Positions 17,230 through 25,916 are shown, counted from the first letter of the stretch. The stretch: DNA of 64,000 nt from Methylobacterium sp. Leaf123 (GCF_001423405.1 NZ_LMNS01000001.1:313377-377376), one strand, 5' to 3'. A program made the numbers and translations. The notes: generated by a model not told the origin, from the sequence alone.

Positions 17230-17592
17230 ATGCGTTCGTCTCTGCTGCGTACCTTCACCGTTCTGATCGGGCTTGCCGCCGCCCCGGCTTTGGCACAGAC
17301 GCCGAGCCCAGCGACGCCCCCCACCGCTACGAAGCCCCCGGCCAGCGCCCCCGCCACACCCTCCGCCGCCCCCAAGGCGGATGCGAAGACGGATGCGAAG
17401 GCGGAACTCATCGACATCAACTCGGCCAGCGCCGAGGAGCTGAGCCGGCTCAAGGGCATCGGCGAGGCGCGCTCGGCGGCCATCGTCAAGGGCCGCCCCT
17501 ACCGCGGCAAGGACGAACTGGTCCGTAAGAAGATCGTGCCGGAAGCGGTCTATGCCGGCATCAAGGACCAGATCATCGCCAAACAGAAATAG
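17230..17592 (+). CDS. Exported helix-hairpin-helix (ComEA-like) protein
   Basis: 120 residues: signal peptide (LLRTFTVLIGLAAAPALAQ), an Ala/Pro/Lys-rich linker (residues about 22-60) and one helix-hairpin-helix motif, DINSASAEELSRLKGIGEAR then SAAIVKGRPYRGKDELV. This HhH type binds DNA non-specifically and is found in the periplasmic DNA receptor ComEA, but many Proteobacteria carry such small proteins with no proven role in DNA uptake. No other competence gene is nearby. The start was set at the Met of the signal peptide; an open frame extends further upstream without coding character. Confidence 0.85.
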   Translation: MRSSLLRTFTVLIGLAAAPALAQTPSPATPPTATKPPASAPATPSAAPKADAKTDAKAELIDINSASAEELSRLKGIGEARSAAIVKGRPYRGKDELVRKKIVPEAVYAGIKDQIIAKQK

Positions 17593-17687
17593 ACTTTCAT
17601 CTGCCCGTGGATCGGCGGAGCTATCGGGACGGCGCGCGCGGTGCTACGCGCGGGCCGTCCCGCCCTTCGAACACGTTTGAACCCACG

Positions 17688-18317
17688 ATGGCCGCCGTCC
17701 CCTCCCGGATCCGCCTCCACCATGGCGACCTGCCGCCCGATTTCGCGCCGGGCGCGGCGATCGCGATCGACACCGAGACGCTGGGGCTCAACCCGCATCG
17801 CGACCGGCTCTGCGTCGTGCAGGTGTCTCGCGGCGACGGCAGCGCCGACGTGGTGCAGATCCGGCCCGGCGACCCGAAGCCGGAGCGGCTCATGGCGGTC
17901 CTGGCCGATGCGAGCGTCGTCAAGATCTTCCACTTCGCCCGGTTCGATCTCGCGGTGCTGTTCAACGCCTTCGGCGTCATGCCGACGCCGGTCTACTGCA
18001 CGAAGATCGCCTCGAAGCTCGCCCGCACCTACACCGACCGCCACGGCCTCAAGGACGTGGTGCGCGAACTCGTGGGCGTCGATCTCTCCAAGCAGCAGCA
18101 ATCGTCCGATTGGGGTGCCGGGAGCTTGAGCCAGGCGCAGATCGATTATGCCGCGTCCGACGTGCTCCACCTGCATGCCGCCCGCGAGCGCCTCGACGCC
18201 ATGCTGGCCCGCGAGGGCCGCACCGAGATGGCGCAGGCCTGTTTCGATTTCCTGCCGACCCGCTCCAAGCTCGATCTCGCCGGCTGGCCTGAGGTCGACA
18301 TCTTCGCCCACGCCTGA
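17688..18317 (+). CDS. rnd: Ribonuclease D (short form)
   Basis: DEDD 3'-5' exoribonuclease acting on tRNA and other RNA 3' ends. Exo I is AIDTETLGLNPHRDRL, Exo II the region VVKIFHFARFDLAVL, and Exo III is SQAQIDYAASDVLHLHAA with the catalytic Tyr-Asp. It has only the exonuclease domain (209 residues) and lacks the HRDC domains of the E. coli enzyme, which is usual for this short alphaproteobacterial form. A RNase D gene ahead of lptC is a familiar arrangement in the order. Confidence 0.9.
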   Translation: MAAVPSRIRLHHGDLPPDFAPGAAIAIDTETLGLNPHRDRLCVVQVSRGDGSADVVQIRPGDPKPERLMAVLADASVVKIFHFARFDLAVLFNAFGVMPTPVYCTKIASKLARTYTDRHGLKDVVRELVGVDLSKQQQSSDWGAGSLSQAQIDYAASDVLHLHAARERLDAMLAREGRTEMAQACFDFLPTRSKLDLAGWPEVDIFAHA

Positions 18318-18586
18318 GACTCGAGGCCGCCCCGAAGGTCAGCGCCGGCCCTGCCAAGTACATCGGAATCCAGCGCGCGGCCTCAGTTCGCTGCTGCGCG
18401 CGGTGCCGGCCCGCAACGCTGCGCCCGAACCGTGCCGTAAGGCCCCGATTCTCGCCGCTTTCGGTGCGAGGGCGCACGCGGCTGCCGTTGATCATTTCGC
18501 CAAGACGAGGCCATAACTTCGCCACCGCACCGGGGCATCCGGCCGGCGGGGCGCGACCGCAAGCGCGCCGACCCTTCAGGAACGCG

Positions 18587-19345
18587 ATGCAGGCGGCCGA
18601 TACCATCCAGGGGGAGACGGATCTCCTCGCGCTTGCCGCGAACGAAAACGCGCGTCGCAAGCGGGCGCATGGGCGCGCGCGGCGGCACAGCGCGCAGGTG
18701 CGGACGCTGCGCCGGGTGATTCCGGTCACCGCCGGCCTCGCCGTGCTGGGGCTTGCCGCGATCGTGCTCTGGAGTCCCCTCACGGGCAGCATTCCCAACG
18801 TCTCCTTCGGCCCGATCAGCGTCTCGGGCACGAAGGTCACGATGGAAAATCCGCGCCTGTCCGGCTTCCGCAAGGGCGAGCGCGGCTACGAGGTGGTCGC
18901 CGACGCGGCGCAGCAGGACGTGCGTAAGCCCAGCATCATCGAGCTTCAGGCCATGAAAGGCCACGTCGCCACCGACGACAAGGGCGGCCGCGCCTACCTT
19001 CAGGCGAAGGGCGGCGTGTTCGATTCCACCCGCGAATCACTCAACCTCGAGAACGACATCCGGCTCTGGACCGACAAGGGCGAGGAGGTTCGCCTCTCGG
19101 TCGCCACCGTTGATTTCAAGACCGGCAGCCTGCGCTCGTCCAAGGCCGTCACCGTCACGGTGCCGTCGGGCTCCATCGTCGCCGACACCCTCGACGTGGT
19201 CGAGAACGGCCGGGTCGTCTCCTTCGTCGGCCGCGTCCATGCCGTGTTCCACGGCGACGAGGCCGAGAAGGAGAGCGGGGCCAAGGTCGCCTCGCGAGCC
19301 GATTCGGAGCGCATCCACACCTCCGCTGCGGAACCCACGCGATGA
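18587..19345 (+). CDS. lptC: LPS export protein LptC
   Basis: Bitopic inner-membrane component of the Lpt bridge that passes lipopolysaccharide from LptB2FG to LptA. One N-terminal membrane helix (VIPVTAGLAVLGLAAIVLW) after a basic cytoplasmic leader (RRKRAHGRARRHSAQVR), then a periplasmic beta-jellyroll with PRLSGFRKGERGYEVVADAA and GGVFDSTRESLNLENDIRLW. 252 residues, longer than in E. coli and typical for alphaproteobacteria. The start has CAGGA just upstream. Its stop overlaps the lptA start (ATGA). Confidence 0.92.
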   Translation: MQAADTIQGETDLLALAANENARRKRAHGRARRHSAQVRTLRRVIPVTAGLAVLGLAAIVLWSPLTGSIPNVSFGPISVSGTKVTMENPRLSGFRKGERGYEVVADAAQQDVRKPSIIELQAMKGHVATDDKGGRAYLQAKGGVFDSTRESLNLENDIRLWTDKGEEVRLSVATVDFKTGSLRSSKAVTVTVPSGSIVADTLDVVENGRVVSFVGRVHAVFHGDEAEKESGAKVASRADSERIHTSAAEPTR

Positions 19346-20082
19346 CGCCGCGTCTCGGCCCGGCGCTTGCCGCCGGCCTCGCTCTCCTCCTGGCGCATCC
19401 CGCCGCCGCGGCTCCGACCAAGGAGACGGTGAAGGAGAAGCCCGCCGCGCTCGGCACCGTCGGCGGCGGCAAGGGGCCGATCAAGATCGACGCCGACCGG
19501 CTCGACGTGTTCGACAAGGAGAACAAGGCGATCTTCGCCGGCAACGTCGTGGCGGTGCAGGGCGAGAGCACGATTCGCTGCTCGGCCATGACGGTCCATT
19601 ACAAGCGCGACAAGGACAAGGATCCGTCCAAGGACGCCAACAAGGACGCGGCGAAGTCTGAGGCCGAGGCGGCCGAGGATGCGAAGGCCAAGGCGGCGCT
19701 CGGCGGCAACGGCATCCGCAAGGTCGAGTGCGCCGGCCCGGTCACCGTCGCGCAGAAGGATCAGATCGCCACCGGCGACAATGCGGTGTTCGATCAGGAG
19801 GCCAAGCGCATCGTGCTGACCGGCAACGTCGTGCTCAGCCAGTGCCAGAACGTCACCCGCGGCTCGCGCCTCGTCTATGACATGGCGAGCGGCCGGGCCA
19901 ACATGGACCCCGTGGCCGGCGGACGCGTCTCGGCGATGTTCGTGCCGGGCGAGAGCGGCCAGGCCAAGGGAAGTCAGCCGAAGGGCTGCACCCAGCCGGC
20001 CATCGCGGCCAAGCCCGGTGCCAAGGGGGCCGACAAGGGCGCCGAGAAGCCGACCGTGAAGACGCGGGCGCAGGCGAACTGA
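19342..20082 (+). CDS. lptA: LPS transport periplasmic protein LptA
   Basis: Periplasmic OstA/LptA-domain protein that polymerises into the LPS bridge. Signal peptide LGPALAAGLALLLAHPAAAAP, then the OstA core IKIDADRLDVFDKENKAIFA, and a second copy of the fold in IATGDNAVFDQEAKRIVLTG. Between them is a Lys/Asp/Ala-rich insertion (HYKRDKDKDPSKDANKDA, about 30 residues) that is absent from E. coli LptA. The C-terminus is a Lys/Ala tail. Coupled to lptC by an ATGA overlap. Confidence 0.92.
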   Translation: MTPRLGPALAAGLALLLAHPAAAAPTKETVKEKPAALGTVGGGKGPIKIDADRLDVFDKENKAIFAGNVVAVQGESTIRCSAMTVHYKRDKDKDPSKDANKDAAKSEAEAAEDAKAKAALGGNGIRKVECAGPVTVAQKDQIATGDNAVFDQEAKRIVLTGNVVLSQCQNVTRGSRLVYDMASGRANMDPVAGGRVSAMFVPGESGQAKGSQPKGCTQPAIAAKPGAKGADKGAEKPTVKTRAQAN

Positions 20083-20099
20083 CCGTGACGGGAGCCGGG

Positions 20100-20969
20100 A
20101 TGCCTGCAGGCGTGCCGCTTCGCGCGGTCGCCGAGCCGAAGCCCGCGAGCCGGGGCCGCAAAGCCTCGTGGTTCGGCCGCCTTCTCGGGCGCGGCGGATC
20201 GGCACCGCAGGCGGCGCGCAGCGGCGCGCTCGCCGAGGGCGGCGGTCCGGGCCTGCTGCATGTGCGCGGCCTTCGCAAGAGCTACGGCGCGCGCACCGTG
20301 GTCCATGAGGCGGGGCTCACCGTCCATAACGGCGAAGCGGTGGGGCTATTGGGCCCCAACGGCGCCGGCAAGACCACGATCTTCTACATGATCACCGGCC
20401 TCGTCCCGGCCGACCGTGGCTTCATCAGCCTGGACGGCATGGAGATCACCCACCTGCCGATGTACCAGCGGGCCCGGCTCGGCATCGGCTACCTGCCGCA
20501 GGAAGCCTCGATCTTCCGCGGGCTCACGGTCGAGGACAACATCCGCGCCGTGCTCGAAGTGGCCGAGCCGGACCGCAAGGCCCGCGAGCGCAAGCTCGAT
20601 TCGCTGCTCGAAGAATTCGACATCGCGCGCCTGCGCAAGTCGCCGTCGATCGCGCTGTCGGGCGGCGAGCGCCGCCGCTGCGAGATCGCCCGCGCGCTGG
20701 CCTCCTCGCCGACCTTCATGCTGCTCGACGAGCCCTTCGCCGGCATCGATCCGATCGCTGTCGGCGACATCCAGGATCTCGTGAAGCACCTGAAGCAGCG
20801 CGGCATCGGCGTGCTCATCACCGACCACAATGTCCGCGAGACGCTCGGTCTGATCGACCGCGCCTACATCGCCCATTCCGGCCGCATCCTTACCGAGGGC
20901 ACGCCCGAGCAGATCGTCGCCAACGAGGACGCCCGCCGGCTCTATCTCGGTGAGGATTTCCGGCTTTAG
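20100..20969 (+). CDS. lptB: LPS export ABC transporter ATPase LptB
   Basis: ATPase of LptB2FG, energising LPS extraction from the inner membrane. Walker A GPNGAGKTT near residues 85-93, Q-loop GYLPQEASIFRGL, signature LSGGERRRCEIARAL, Walker B FMLLDEPFAGIDP, switch His in LITDHNVRETL. An N-terminal extension of about 50 basic residues (AEPKPASRGRKASWFGRLL) precedes the usual start; such extensions occur in this order. I chose ATG with GGGAG upstream; GTG at 20085 would add five residues. lptF and lptG are not in the window. Confidence 0.95.
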   Translation: MPAGVPLRAVAEPKPASRGRKASWFGRLLGRGGSAPQAARSGALAEGGGPGLLHVRGLRKSYGARTVVHEAGLTVHNGEAVGLLGPNGAGKTTIFYMITGLVPADRGFISLDGMEITHLPMYQRARLGIGYLPQEASIFRGLTVEDNIRAVLEVAEPDRKARERKLDSLLEEFDIARLRKSPSIALSGGERRRCEIARALASSPTFMLLDEPFAGIDPIAVGDIQDLVKHLKQRGIGVLITDHNVRETLGLIDRAYIAHSGRILTEGTPEQIVANEDARRLYLGEDFRL

Positions 20970-21390
20970 GGTCGGCACCGGAGGTCGGATTAATCCGCGC
21001 CGGGCCAGCGTGCACGCTCCCCTGTGACGGACCGCAGCGGTACCGCAGCGCAAACCACGGTCTCGCTGCGCTGCACCTCAACGGGTGCTTCCCGGCGTGA
21101 CGACGTGGTCTCATGAGCCGGATGGCCCGTTTGCAGGCCTGCCGGGCTATGAAGGCATCACCCTTGGTCGCCGCCACTGAACTTCAAGAGCGAGTTTTCG
21201 CCGATCCGGTAATGACTGCTGAACCACACTGGGCGCGGTCGCCTCGCCGGAAACACTTTCTTCGTACGCCGCCGACTAACGCAGGCATGGCGATAAATCA
21301 GTGATCGCCAGTAGAGTGGGTCGGCGCGGTTCGGCGCTGTTGCTCGGCTACCGCGGTGCGAGAATTTAGGTGACGGGCGGACAAACCGCT
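20970..21390. other. Intergenic region between lptB and rpoN
   Basis: About 420 bases before the proposed rpoN promoter without a credible gene. A 63-codon open frame at 21113-21304 has no coding character or ribosome site. I see no terminator after lptB. The region becomes AT-richer towards rpoN. Confidence 0.5.
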
Positions 21391-21419
21391 TTGACGTGTC
21401 GGGCCGATGGCGCTAGACC
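21391..21419 (+). promoter_or_regulatory. Candidate sigma-70 promoter of rpoN
   Basis: TTGACG, 17 bases, TAGACC. The -35 is near-consensus and the -10 keeps the leading TA. It would start transcription near 21426, separating rpoN from the lpt operon. Found by eye only. Confidence 0.4.
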
Positions 21420-21511
21420 TATCAAAAGGAGAAGCAAGGAACGTGCCGGGTTCGGTGCGGCTCGTGCGCGGGCTGCGATTTTGCAATGATTTCAGAAGGT
21501 TGGGCGTCGAG

Positions 21512-23047
21512 ATGAGTCTGCTCCAGCGGCTCGAGATGCGCCAGGGCCAGGCCCTGGTGATGACACCGCAACTGCTGCAGGCGATCAAGCTCTTGCAGCT
21601 CTCGCAGCTCGATCTCTCGGCTTATGTCGATGCCGAACTGGAGCGCAATCCGCTTCTGGAACGCGCCGAGTCCGAGGGAGAGCCCGAGCGCGAGGCGCTG
21701 GAGGCTTCGGGCGACGGCGAGTATGACGGGGGCGACGGGCCGGAGCCCGAGGGATGGCTCGGCTCTGAGATGACTCAGAGCCGCAGCGAGATCGAGGGCG
21801 ACCTCGATACGCGCCTCGACAACGTGTTCGCCGACGAGAATCCCACCCCGCGCGAGACCGGGACCGGGGATATGCTCTCGCTGACCCCGGCGCCTTACGG
21901 CAATGCCGGCGGCAGCTTCGACGGTGAGCTTCCCGATTTCGAGGCGACGCTGACCGCCGAGACCAGCCTGCGCGAGCACCTGGCCGCACAGCTCGATCTC
22001 GCGACGCAAAATCCGTTCGACCGGTTGATCGGCAGCTTCCTGATCGATGCGGTGGACGATGCGGGTTACCTGCGCGAGGATATCGATGGCGTGGCCGAGC
22101 GGCTCGGCGCCGCGCTCGATGACGTCGCCCGCCTTCTGAAACTCGTCCAGACCTTCGATCCGCCGGGCGTGGCCGCCCGCGACCTCGCCGAATGCCTTGC
22201 GATCCAGCTTCGCGAGCAGGACCGGTTCGATCCGGCGATGCAGGCGCTGGTCTCGCGCCTCGATCTCGTGGCCAAGCGCGACTTCCCGGCTCTGCGGCGC
22301 CTTTGCGGCGTGGACGACGAGGATCTCGTCGAGATGCTGGCCGAGATCCGCCGCCTCGACCCCAAGCCCGGCCGCGCCTTCGGCGCCCACGCGGTCGAGG
22401 TGTTGATCCCTGACGTGTTCGTCCGCCCCGCGCCCGACGGCTCCTGGCTGGTGGAGCTGAACTCCGAGGCGCTGCCGCGGGTGCTGGTCAACCAGAGCTA
22501 CTATGCCCGCGTCTCGAAGGGCGCGGTGGCGGATGGCGACAAGGCGTTCCTGTCCGAATGCCTGCAGACCGCGAACTGGCTCACCCGCAGCCTGGAGCAG
22601 CGGGCGCGCACCATCCTCAAGGTCGCCACCGAGATCGTCCGCCAGCAGGATGCGTTCTTCCTGCACGGTGTCGCCCACCTGCGCCCGCTCAACCTCAAGA
22701 CGGTCGCCGAGGCGATCGGCATGCACGAATCGACCGTCTCCCGCGTCACTTCCAACAAGTCGATCGGCACCAGCCGCGGCACCCTGGAGATGAAGTACTT
22801 CTTCACCGCCGCGATCCCCGGCGCGGCCGGTGCTGCGTCCCATTCCTCGGAATCCGTGCGCCACCGCATCAAGCAACTTGTCGATGCAGAAGCCGCCGAC
22901 GTCCTGTCCGACGATGCGCTGGTGCAGCGGTTGCGCGACGAGGGCATCGACATCGCCCGCCGCACCGTCGCCAAGTATCGGGAGTCGCTGCGGATCCCCT
23001 CGTCGATTGAGCGCCGCCGGGAGAAGATGGCCACGGCTGCCCGCTGA
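21512..23047 (+). CDS. rpoN: RNA polymerase sigma-54 factor RpoN
   Basis: Sigma-54, used for nitrogen and other regulated promoters with -24/-12 elements and enhancer-binding activators. Region I opens the protein (MSLLQRLEMRQGQALVMTPQ, then LLQAIKLLQLSQ), followed by the acidic region II (DGEYDGGDGPEPEG), the core-binding domain, the helix-turn-helix (AIGMHESTVSRVTSNKSI) and the invariant RpoN box ARRTVAKYRE near residue 482. 511 residues. In-frame starts further up (GTG at 21443, which has AAGGAG before it, and ATG at 21407) would add residues not seen in the family, so I prefer 21512. The lpt-rpoN-hpf-ptsN order is conserved in many Proteobacteria. Confidence 0.95.
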   Translation: MSLLQRLEMRQGQALVMTPQLLQAIKLLQLSQLDLSAYVDAELERNPLLERAESEGEPEREALEASGDGEYDGGDGPEPEGWLGSEMTQSRSEIEGDLDTRLDNVFADENPTPRETGTGDMLSLTPAPYGNAGGSFDGELPDFEATLTAETSLREHLAAQLDLATQNPFDRLIGSFLIDAVDDAGYLREDIDGVAERLGAALDDVARLLKLVQTFDPPGVAARDLAECLAIQLREQDRFDPAMQALVSRLDLVAKRDFPALRRLCGVDDEDLVEMLAEIRRLDPKPGRAFGAHAVEVLIPDVFVRPAPDGSWLVELNSEALPRVLVNQSYYARVSKGAVADGDKAFLSECLQTANWLTRSLEQRARTILKVATEIVRQQDAFFLHGVAHLRPLNLKTVAEAIGMHESTVSRVTSNKSIGTSRGTLEMKYFFTAAIPGAAGAASHSSESVRHRIKQLVDAEAADVLSDDALVQRLRDEGIDIARRTVAKYRESLRIPSSIERRREKMATAAR

Positions 23048-23098
23048 CACCCATGCCTCGTCGGTGCCTGAAAGCCCTGCGCCGGCTCGCCTTCGGGT

Positions 23099-23127
23099 TT
23101 GACTTGCCCCGTCCCCCTTTCTAACTC
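23099..23127 (+). promoter_or_regulatory. Candidate promoter of hpf
   Basis: TTGACT, 17 bases, TAACTC in the 110-base gap after rpoN. It would allow hpf to be expressed apart from rpoN, as expected for a stationary-phase factor. No sigma-54 site (GG-N10-GC) is evident. Confidence 0.35.
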
Positions 23128-23159
23128 TCGAAGTCCCGGGAGGAAGAGCGGAGACGTCG

Positions 23160-23762
23160 ATGGCAGGTTTGCGGGTGACGGGGCATGGCCTCGATCTCGG
23201 TACGGCCCTGCGAGGCCGGGTCGAGGACCGCATGGCGGCGACCCTCGCGAAGTATCTCGATCCACATATGAGCGGCAGTTGCACGGGGCACGTGACGCTG
23301 CGGCGCGATGGGGCGGGATACCGAACCGATTGCGTGCTGCACCTCGTCACCGGGCTGACGCTGGAAGCCTCGGGCGCGGCGCACGACGTGCATGCGAGCT
23401 TCGAGCAGACCGCCGACAAGCTCGAGAAGCGCCTGCGCCGCTACAAGCACAAGCTGAAGGATCACGGTGCCGCGAGCCACAACGGGGCGGGTATCGAGGC
23501 GGCCTACGCCGTCTTCGCCGCGCCCGACGAGGAAGTGGACGATGAGCCGCTCGAGGCGGAGGAGGGCGCGCACCCGCCCGTGGTGGCCGAGAGCACGCGC
23601 ACGCTCAAGCGCCAATCCGTCAGCGAGGCGGTGACTACCCTCGACATGACCGGCGCCCCGGTCGTCGTTTTCGTTCACGCTGGCACCGGGCGCATCAACG
23701 TCGTATATCGGCGCAGTGACGGTGCGATCGGATGGGTCGATCCGCCCGGTGATCGCGATTGA
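23160..23762 (+). CDS. hpf: Ribosome hibernation promoting factor (long form)
   Basis: Binds the 30S decoding centre and promotes formation of inactive 100S ribosomes when growth stops. The N-terminal S30AE domain covers residues 1-100 (RVTGHGLDLGTALRGRVEDR; ASFEQTADKLEKRLRRYKHK). An acidic linker follows (DEEVDDEPLEAEEG), then the C-terminal dimerisation domain (VVVFVHAGTGRINVVYRRSD), which marks the long HPF form typical of alphaproteobacteria. Length 200. GGAGA lies seven bases before the start. Confidence 0.93.
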   Translation: MAGLRVTGHGLDLGTALRGRVEDRMAATLAKYLDPHMSGSCTGHVTLRRDGAGYRTDCVLHLVTGLTLEASGAAHDVHASFEQTADKLEKRLRRYKHKLKDHGAASHNGAGIEAAYAVFAAPDEEVDDEPLEAEEGAHPPVVAESTRTLKRQSVSEAVTTLDMTGAPVVVFVHAGTGRINVVYRRSDGAIGWVDPPGDRD

Positions 23763-23878
23763 GGCAGGGGCTCGTTCCGAGCCTTTCTCGGACGGGGACT
23801 CAGGTGCCCGTCACGAAGCCTCGAAGACCGGTACCGGAGACGGATTTCAAGATCCGGACAGGCGTGTGAGGCGCTCCG

Positions 23879-23941
23879 TGCCGGGATCGTTGGGTCCCGG
23901 CAGTCGTGCATGGGAACGCGGGATCGCTGTATCGATCCCGC
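23879..23941 (+). promoter_or_regulatory. Two tandem hairpins between hpf and ptsN
   Basis: Hairpin 1 pairs TGCCGGGATC with GGTCCCGGCA around GTTG (23879-23902). Hairpin 2 pairs GCGGGATCG with CGATCCCGC around CTGTAT (23918-23941) and ends about 20 bases before the ptsN start. Neither has a clean T-run, though GTTTAGTTTT follows the second. They could attenuate, process or protect the hpf-ptsN message; function is not established. Confidence 0.45.
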
Positions 23942-23961
23942 CCACGAGGCGTTTAGTTTTC

Positions 23962-24429
23962 ATGCCGATGCTCGAATTTCTGAACCTGGACTCGGTGGTC
24001 TCTTCCCTGCGCGTGCGCGACAAGAAGCACGTCCTCCAGGAACTGGCTGCCCATGCGGTCCGCCGCCTCCCGAACCTGTCCGAGCGGGACGTCTTCGAGA
24101 CCCTGCTCCACCGTGAGCGCCTCGGCTCCACGGGGATCGGCGACGGCGTGGCGATCCCCCACGGCAAGCTCGCCCAGCTCGACCGGCTGTTCGGCCTCGT
24201 CGCCCGGCTGGAAAAGCCCGTGGATTTCGACGCCCTCGATGGCCAGCCCATCGATGTCGCCTTTCTCCTGCTCGCGCCCGAAGGGGCCGGGGCCGACCAC
24301 CTGAAGGCCCTGGCCCAGGTTGCCCGGCTCCTGCGCGAGCCCGGCATGCTGGAGCGCATCCGCAGCGCCCGCGACGCGACCGCCCTCTACGCCCTGCTGG
24401 CCAACGGCCCGACGACGCAGGCCGCCTGA
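23962..24429 (+). CDS. ptsN: PTS IIA-like nitrogen regulatory protein PtsN (EIIA-Ntr)
   Basis: Phospho-acceptor of the nitrogen PTS (PtsP-NPr-EIIANtr), which controls rather than transports; targets in other bacteria include K+ transport and stress signalling. 155 residues, one PTS_EIIA type-2 domain. The phosphorylated His is H67 in GDGVAIPHGK. LNLDSVVSSLRVRDKKHVL is the usual N-terminus. Two close Met codons (MPM) are possible starts. It ends one base before the next start codon. Confidence 0.94.
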   Translation: MPMLEFLNLDSVVSSLRVRDKKHVLQELAAHAVRRLPNLSERDVFETLLHRERLGSTGIGDGVAIPHGKLAQLDRLFGLVARLEKPVDFDALDGQPIDVAFLLLAPEGAGADHLKALAQVARLLREPGMLERIRSARDATALYALLANGPTTQAA

Positions 24430-24430
24430 C

Positions 24431-24760
24431 ATGGCCGTGTTCTCTCCGCGCGCTGCCCTCGTTCTGGCGGCGCTCCTCGCGCCCGCCGGCCTGCGCGCGG
24501 AAGGCGAGGCGGCCTGCGCCCGCGACGTGCTCGTGGCAGGATCGATGCAGCGGCAGGCGATCGAGCAGCTCGAAGGCGGCGGCGAGGACGAGGCGAGCCT
24601 CTGTCGCGTCTGGCGCCGCCATGTCGAGACCATGCGCCGGATCGCCGGCGTCTACGGCCGCTGCCTGTCCGGCCCCGAGCGGACCGACCGGCTGACCCAG
24701 GTTCAGAGCTCGGAGAAGGAGTTCTCGGGCCTGCTGCGCAGCCGCTGCCGCGGGATGTGA
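24431..24760 (+). CDS. Small exported protein of unknown function
   Basis: 109 residues with a signal peptide (FSPRAALVLAALLAPAGLRA) and a mature part of about 88 residues that has four Cys (CARDVLV, LCRVWRRH, GRCLSGP, SRCRGM) and would be alpha-helical. The even number of Cys in an exported protein suggests disulfides. I recognise no family. It begins one base after the ptsN stop, so it is probably translated from the same message. Confidence 0.7.
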   Translation: MAVFSPRAALVLAALLAPAGLRAEGEAACARDVLVAGSMQRQAIEQLEGGGEDEASLCRVWRRHVETMRRIAGVYGRCLSGPERTDRLTQVQSSEKEFSGLLRSRCRGM

Positions 24761-24891
24761 CGCGCCGGGTCGCCGCGCTGGCTCTGATGGGCGCGCGAGC
24801 GCGGCTGTTCGTGCCGCGCAATTCGTGCATGATCGGTGCAACTGCCCGTGAGCCTTGTCCGGGCCCCTCCGGCTCAGGAAGCTGATCGCGC

Positions 24892-25905
24892 GTGCCTGCC
24901 TTTCCCTTCACCGCCATCGTCGCCCAGGAGGAGATGAAGCGGGCGCTGCTGATCGCGGCGGTCGATCCGTCCGTCGGCGGCGTCCTCGTCTTCGGTGACC
25001 GGGGCACCGGCAAGTCCACGGCGGTGCGGGCACTCGCGGCGCTGCTGCCGAAGATCCGGGCCGTTGCCGGCTGCCCCTATTCCTGCTCCCCCGACAGCCC
25101 GGTCGAGGCCTGCCCGCATTGCGCGCGGGGACGGGGCAAGAGCCACCAGATCCCGGTGCCCGTGGTCGATCTGCCGCTCGGCGCCACCGAGGACCGGGTG
25201 GTCGGCGCGCTCGATCTGGAGCGGGCGCTGACGAAGGGAGAAACGGCGTTCGAGCCGGGCCTGCTGGCGCGGGCCAACCGCGGCTTCCTCTACATCGACG
25301 AGGCGAACCTGCTGGAGGACCATCTCGTGGACCTCCTGCTCGATGTGGCGGCCTCAGGCGTCAACACCGTCGAGCGCGAGGGCCTGTCGCTGCGCCATCC
25401 GGCCCGCTTCGTCCTCGTCGGCAGCGGCAACCCGGAGGAGGGGGAGCTGCGTCCACAGCTTCTCGACCGCTTCGGCCTTGCCTGCGAGGTGACGACGCCG
25501 ACCGACATCGCCACGCGCATCGAAGTGGTGCGGCGGCGCGACGCCTACGAGCGCGACGGCGAGGCGTTCTGCGCCGCGCAAGGAAAGGCGGAAAAAGCGC
25601 TCCAGAAGACCATTCTCTCGGCTCGCGAGCGCCTCGGCCACGTGAGCGTGCCCGATGCGGTTCTGGAGAACGCCGCACGGCTCTGCCTCGCGCTCGGCAC
25701 CGACGGTCTGCGCGGCGAACTCACGCTGATGCGCACCGCCCGGGCACTCGCTGCCCTCGACGGGGCGGACACCGTCTCGGTCGCGCATCTCAGGCAGGTG
25801 GCGCCGAGCGCGCTCCGTCACCGCCTGCGCCGCAACCCGCTCGATGAGTCGGGCTCCACGGCGCGGGTGGCGCGGGCCGTGGAGGAGGTTTTGGGGGCCG
25901 GCTGA
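24892..25905 (+). CDS. bchI: Magnesium chelatase ATPase subunit I
   Basis: AAA+ subunit of magnesium chelatase, which inserts Mg2+ into protoporphyrin IX at the first committed step of bacteriochlorophyll synthesis, with BchD and BchH. Walker A is GDRGTGKST near residues 35-43; the BchI-specific insertion with paired cysteines (CPYSCSPDSPVEACPHC) follows; Walker B is GFLYIDEANLLEDHLVDLLL; sensor region VLVGSGNPEEGELRPQLLDR. 337 residues, start GTG. It stands alone: no bchD, bchH or other pigment gene lies within the window. The short relative used in cobalt chelation is a less likely reading given the full BchI motifs. Confidence 0.9.
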   Translation: MPAFPFTAIVAQEEMKRALLIAAVDPSVGGVLVFGDRGTGKSTAVRALAALLPKIRAVAGCPYSCSPDSPVEACPHCARGRGKSHQIPVPVVDLPLGATEDRVVGALDLERALTKGETAFEPGLLARANRGFLYIDEANLLEDHLVDLLLDVAASGVNTVEREGLSLRHPARFVLVGSGNPEEGELRPQLLDRFGLACEVTTPTDIATRIEVVRRRDAYERDGEAFCAAQGKAEKALQKTILSARERLGHVSVPDAVLENAARLCLALGTDGLRGELTLMRTARALAALDGADTVSVAHLRQVAPSALRHRLRRNPLDESGSTARVARAVEEVLGAG

Positions 25906-25916
25906 GGTGTGACGCC

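Noticed and set aside
21113..21304. 63-codon frame between lptB and rpoN
   Set aside because: No ribosome site, no codon bias, no recognisable sequence.
21407..21511. Upstream in-frame extension of RpoN from ATG 21407 or GTG 21443
   Set aside because: Region I of sigma-54 begins at MSLLQRLEMRQ; the additional residues are not part of the family and overlap the proposed promoter.
21422..23419. 665-codon minus-strand frame opposite rpoN
   Set aside because: Same effect: it mirrors the codon pattern of rpoN and has no ribosome site, signal or recognisable motif.
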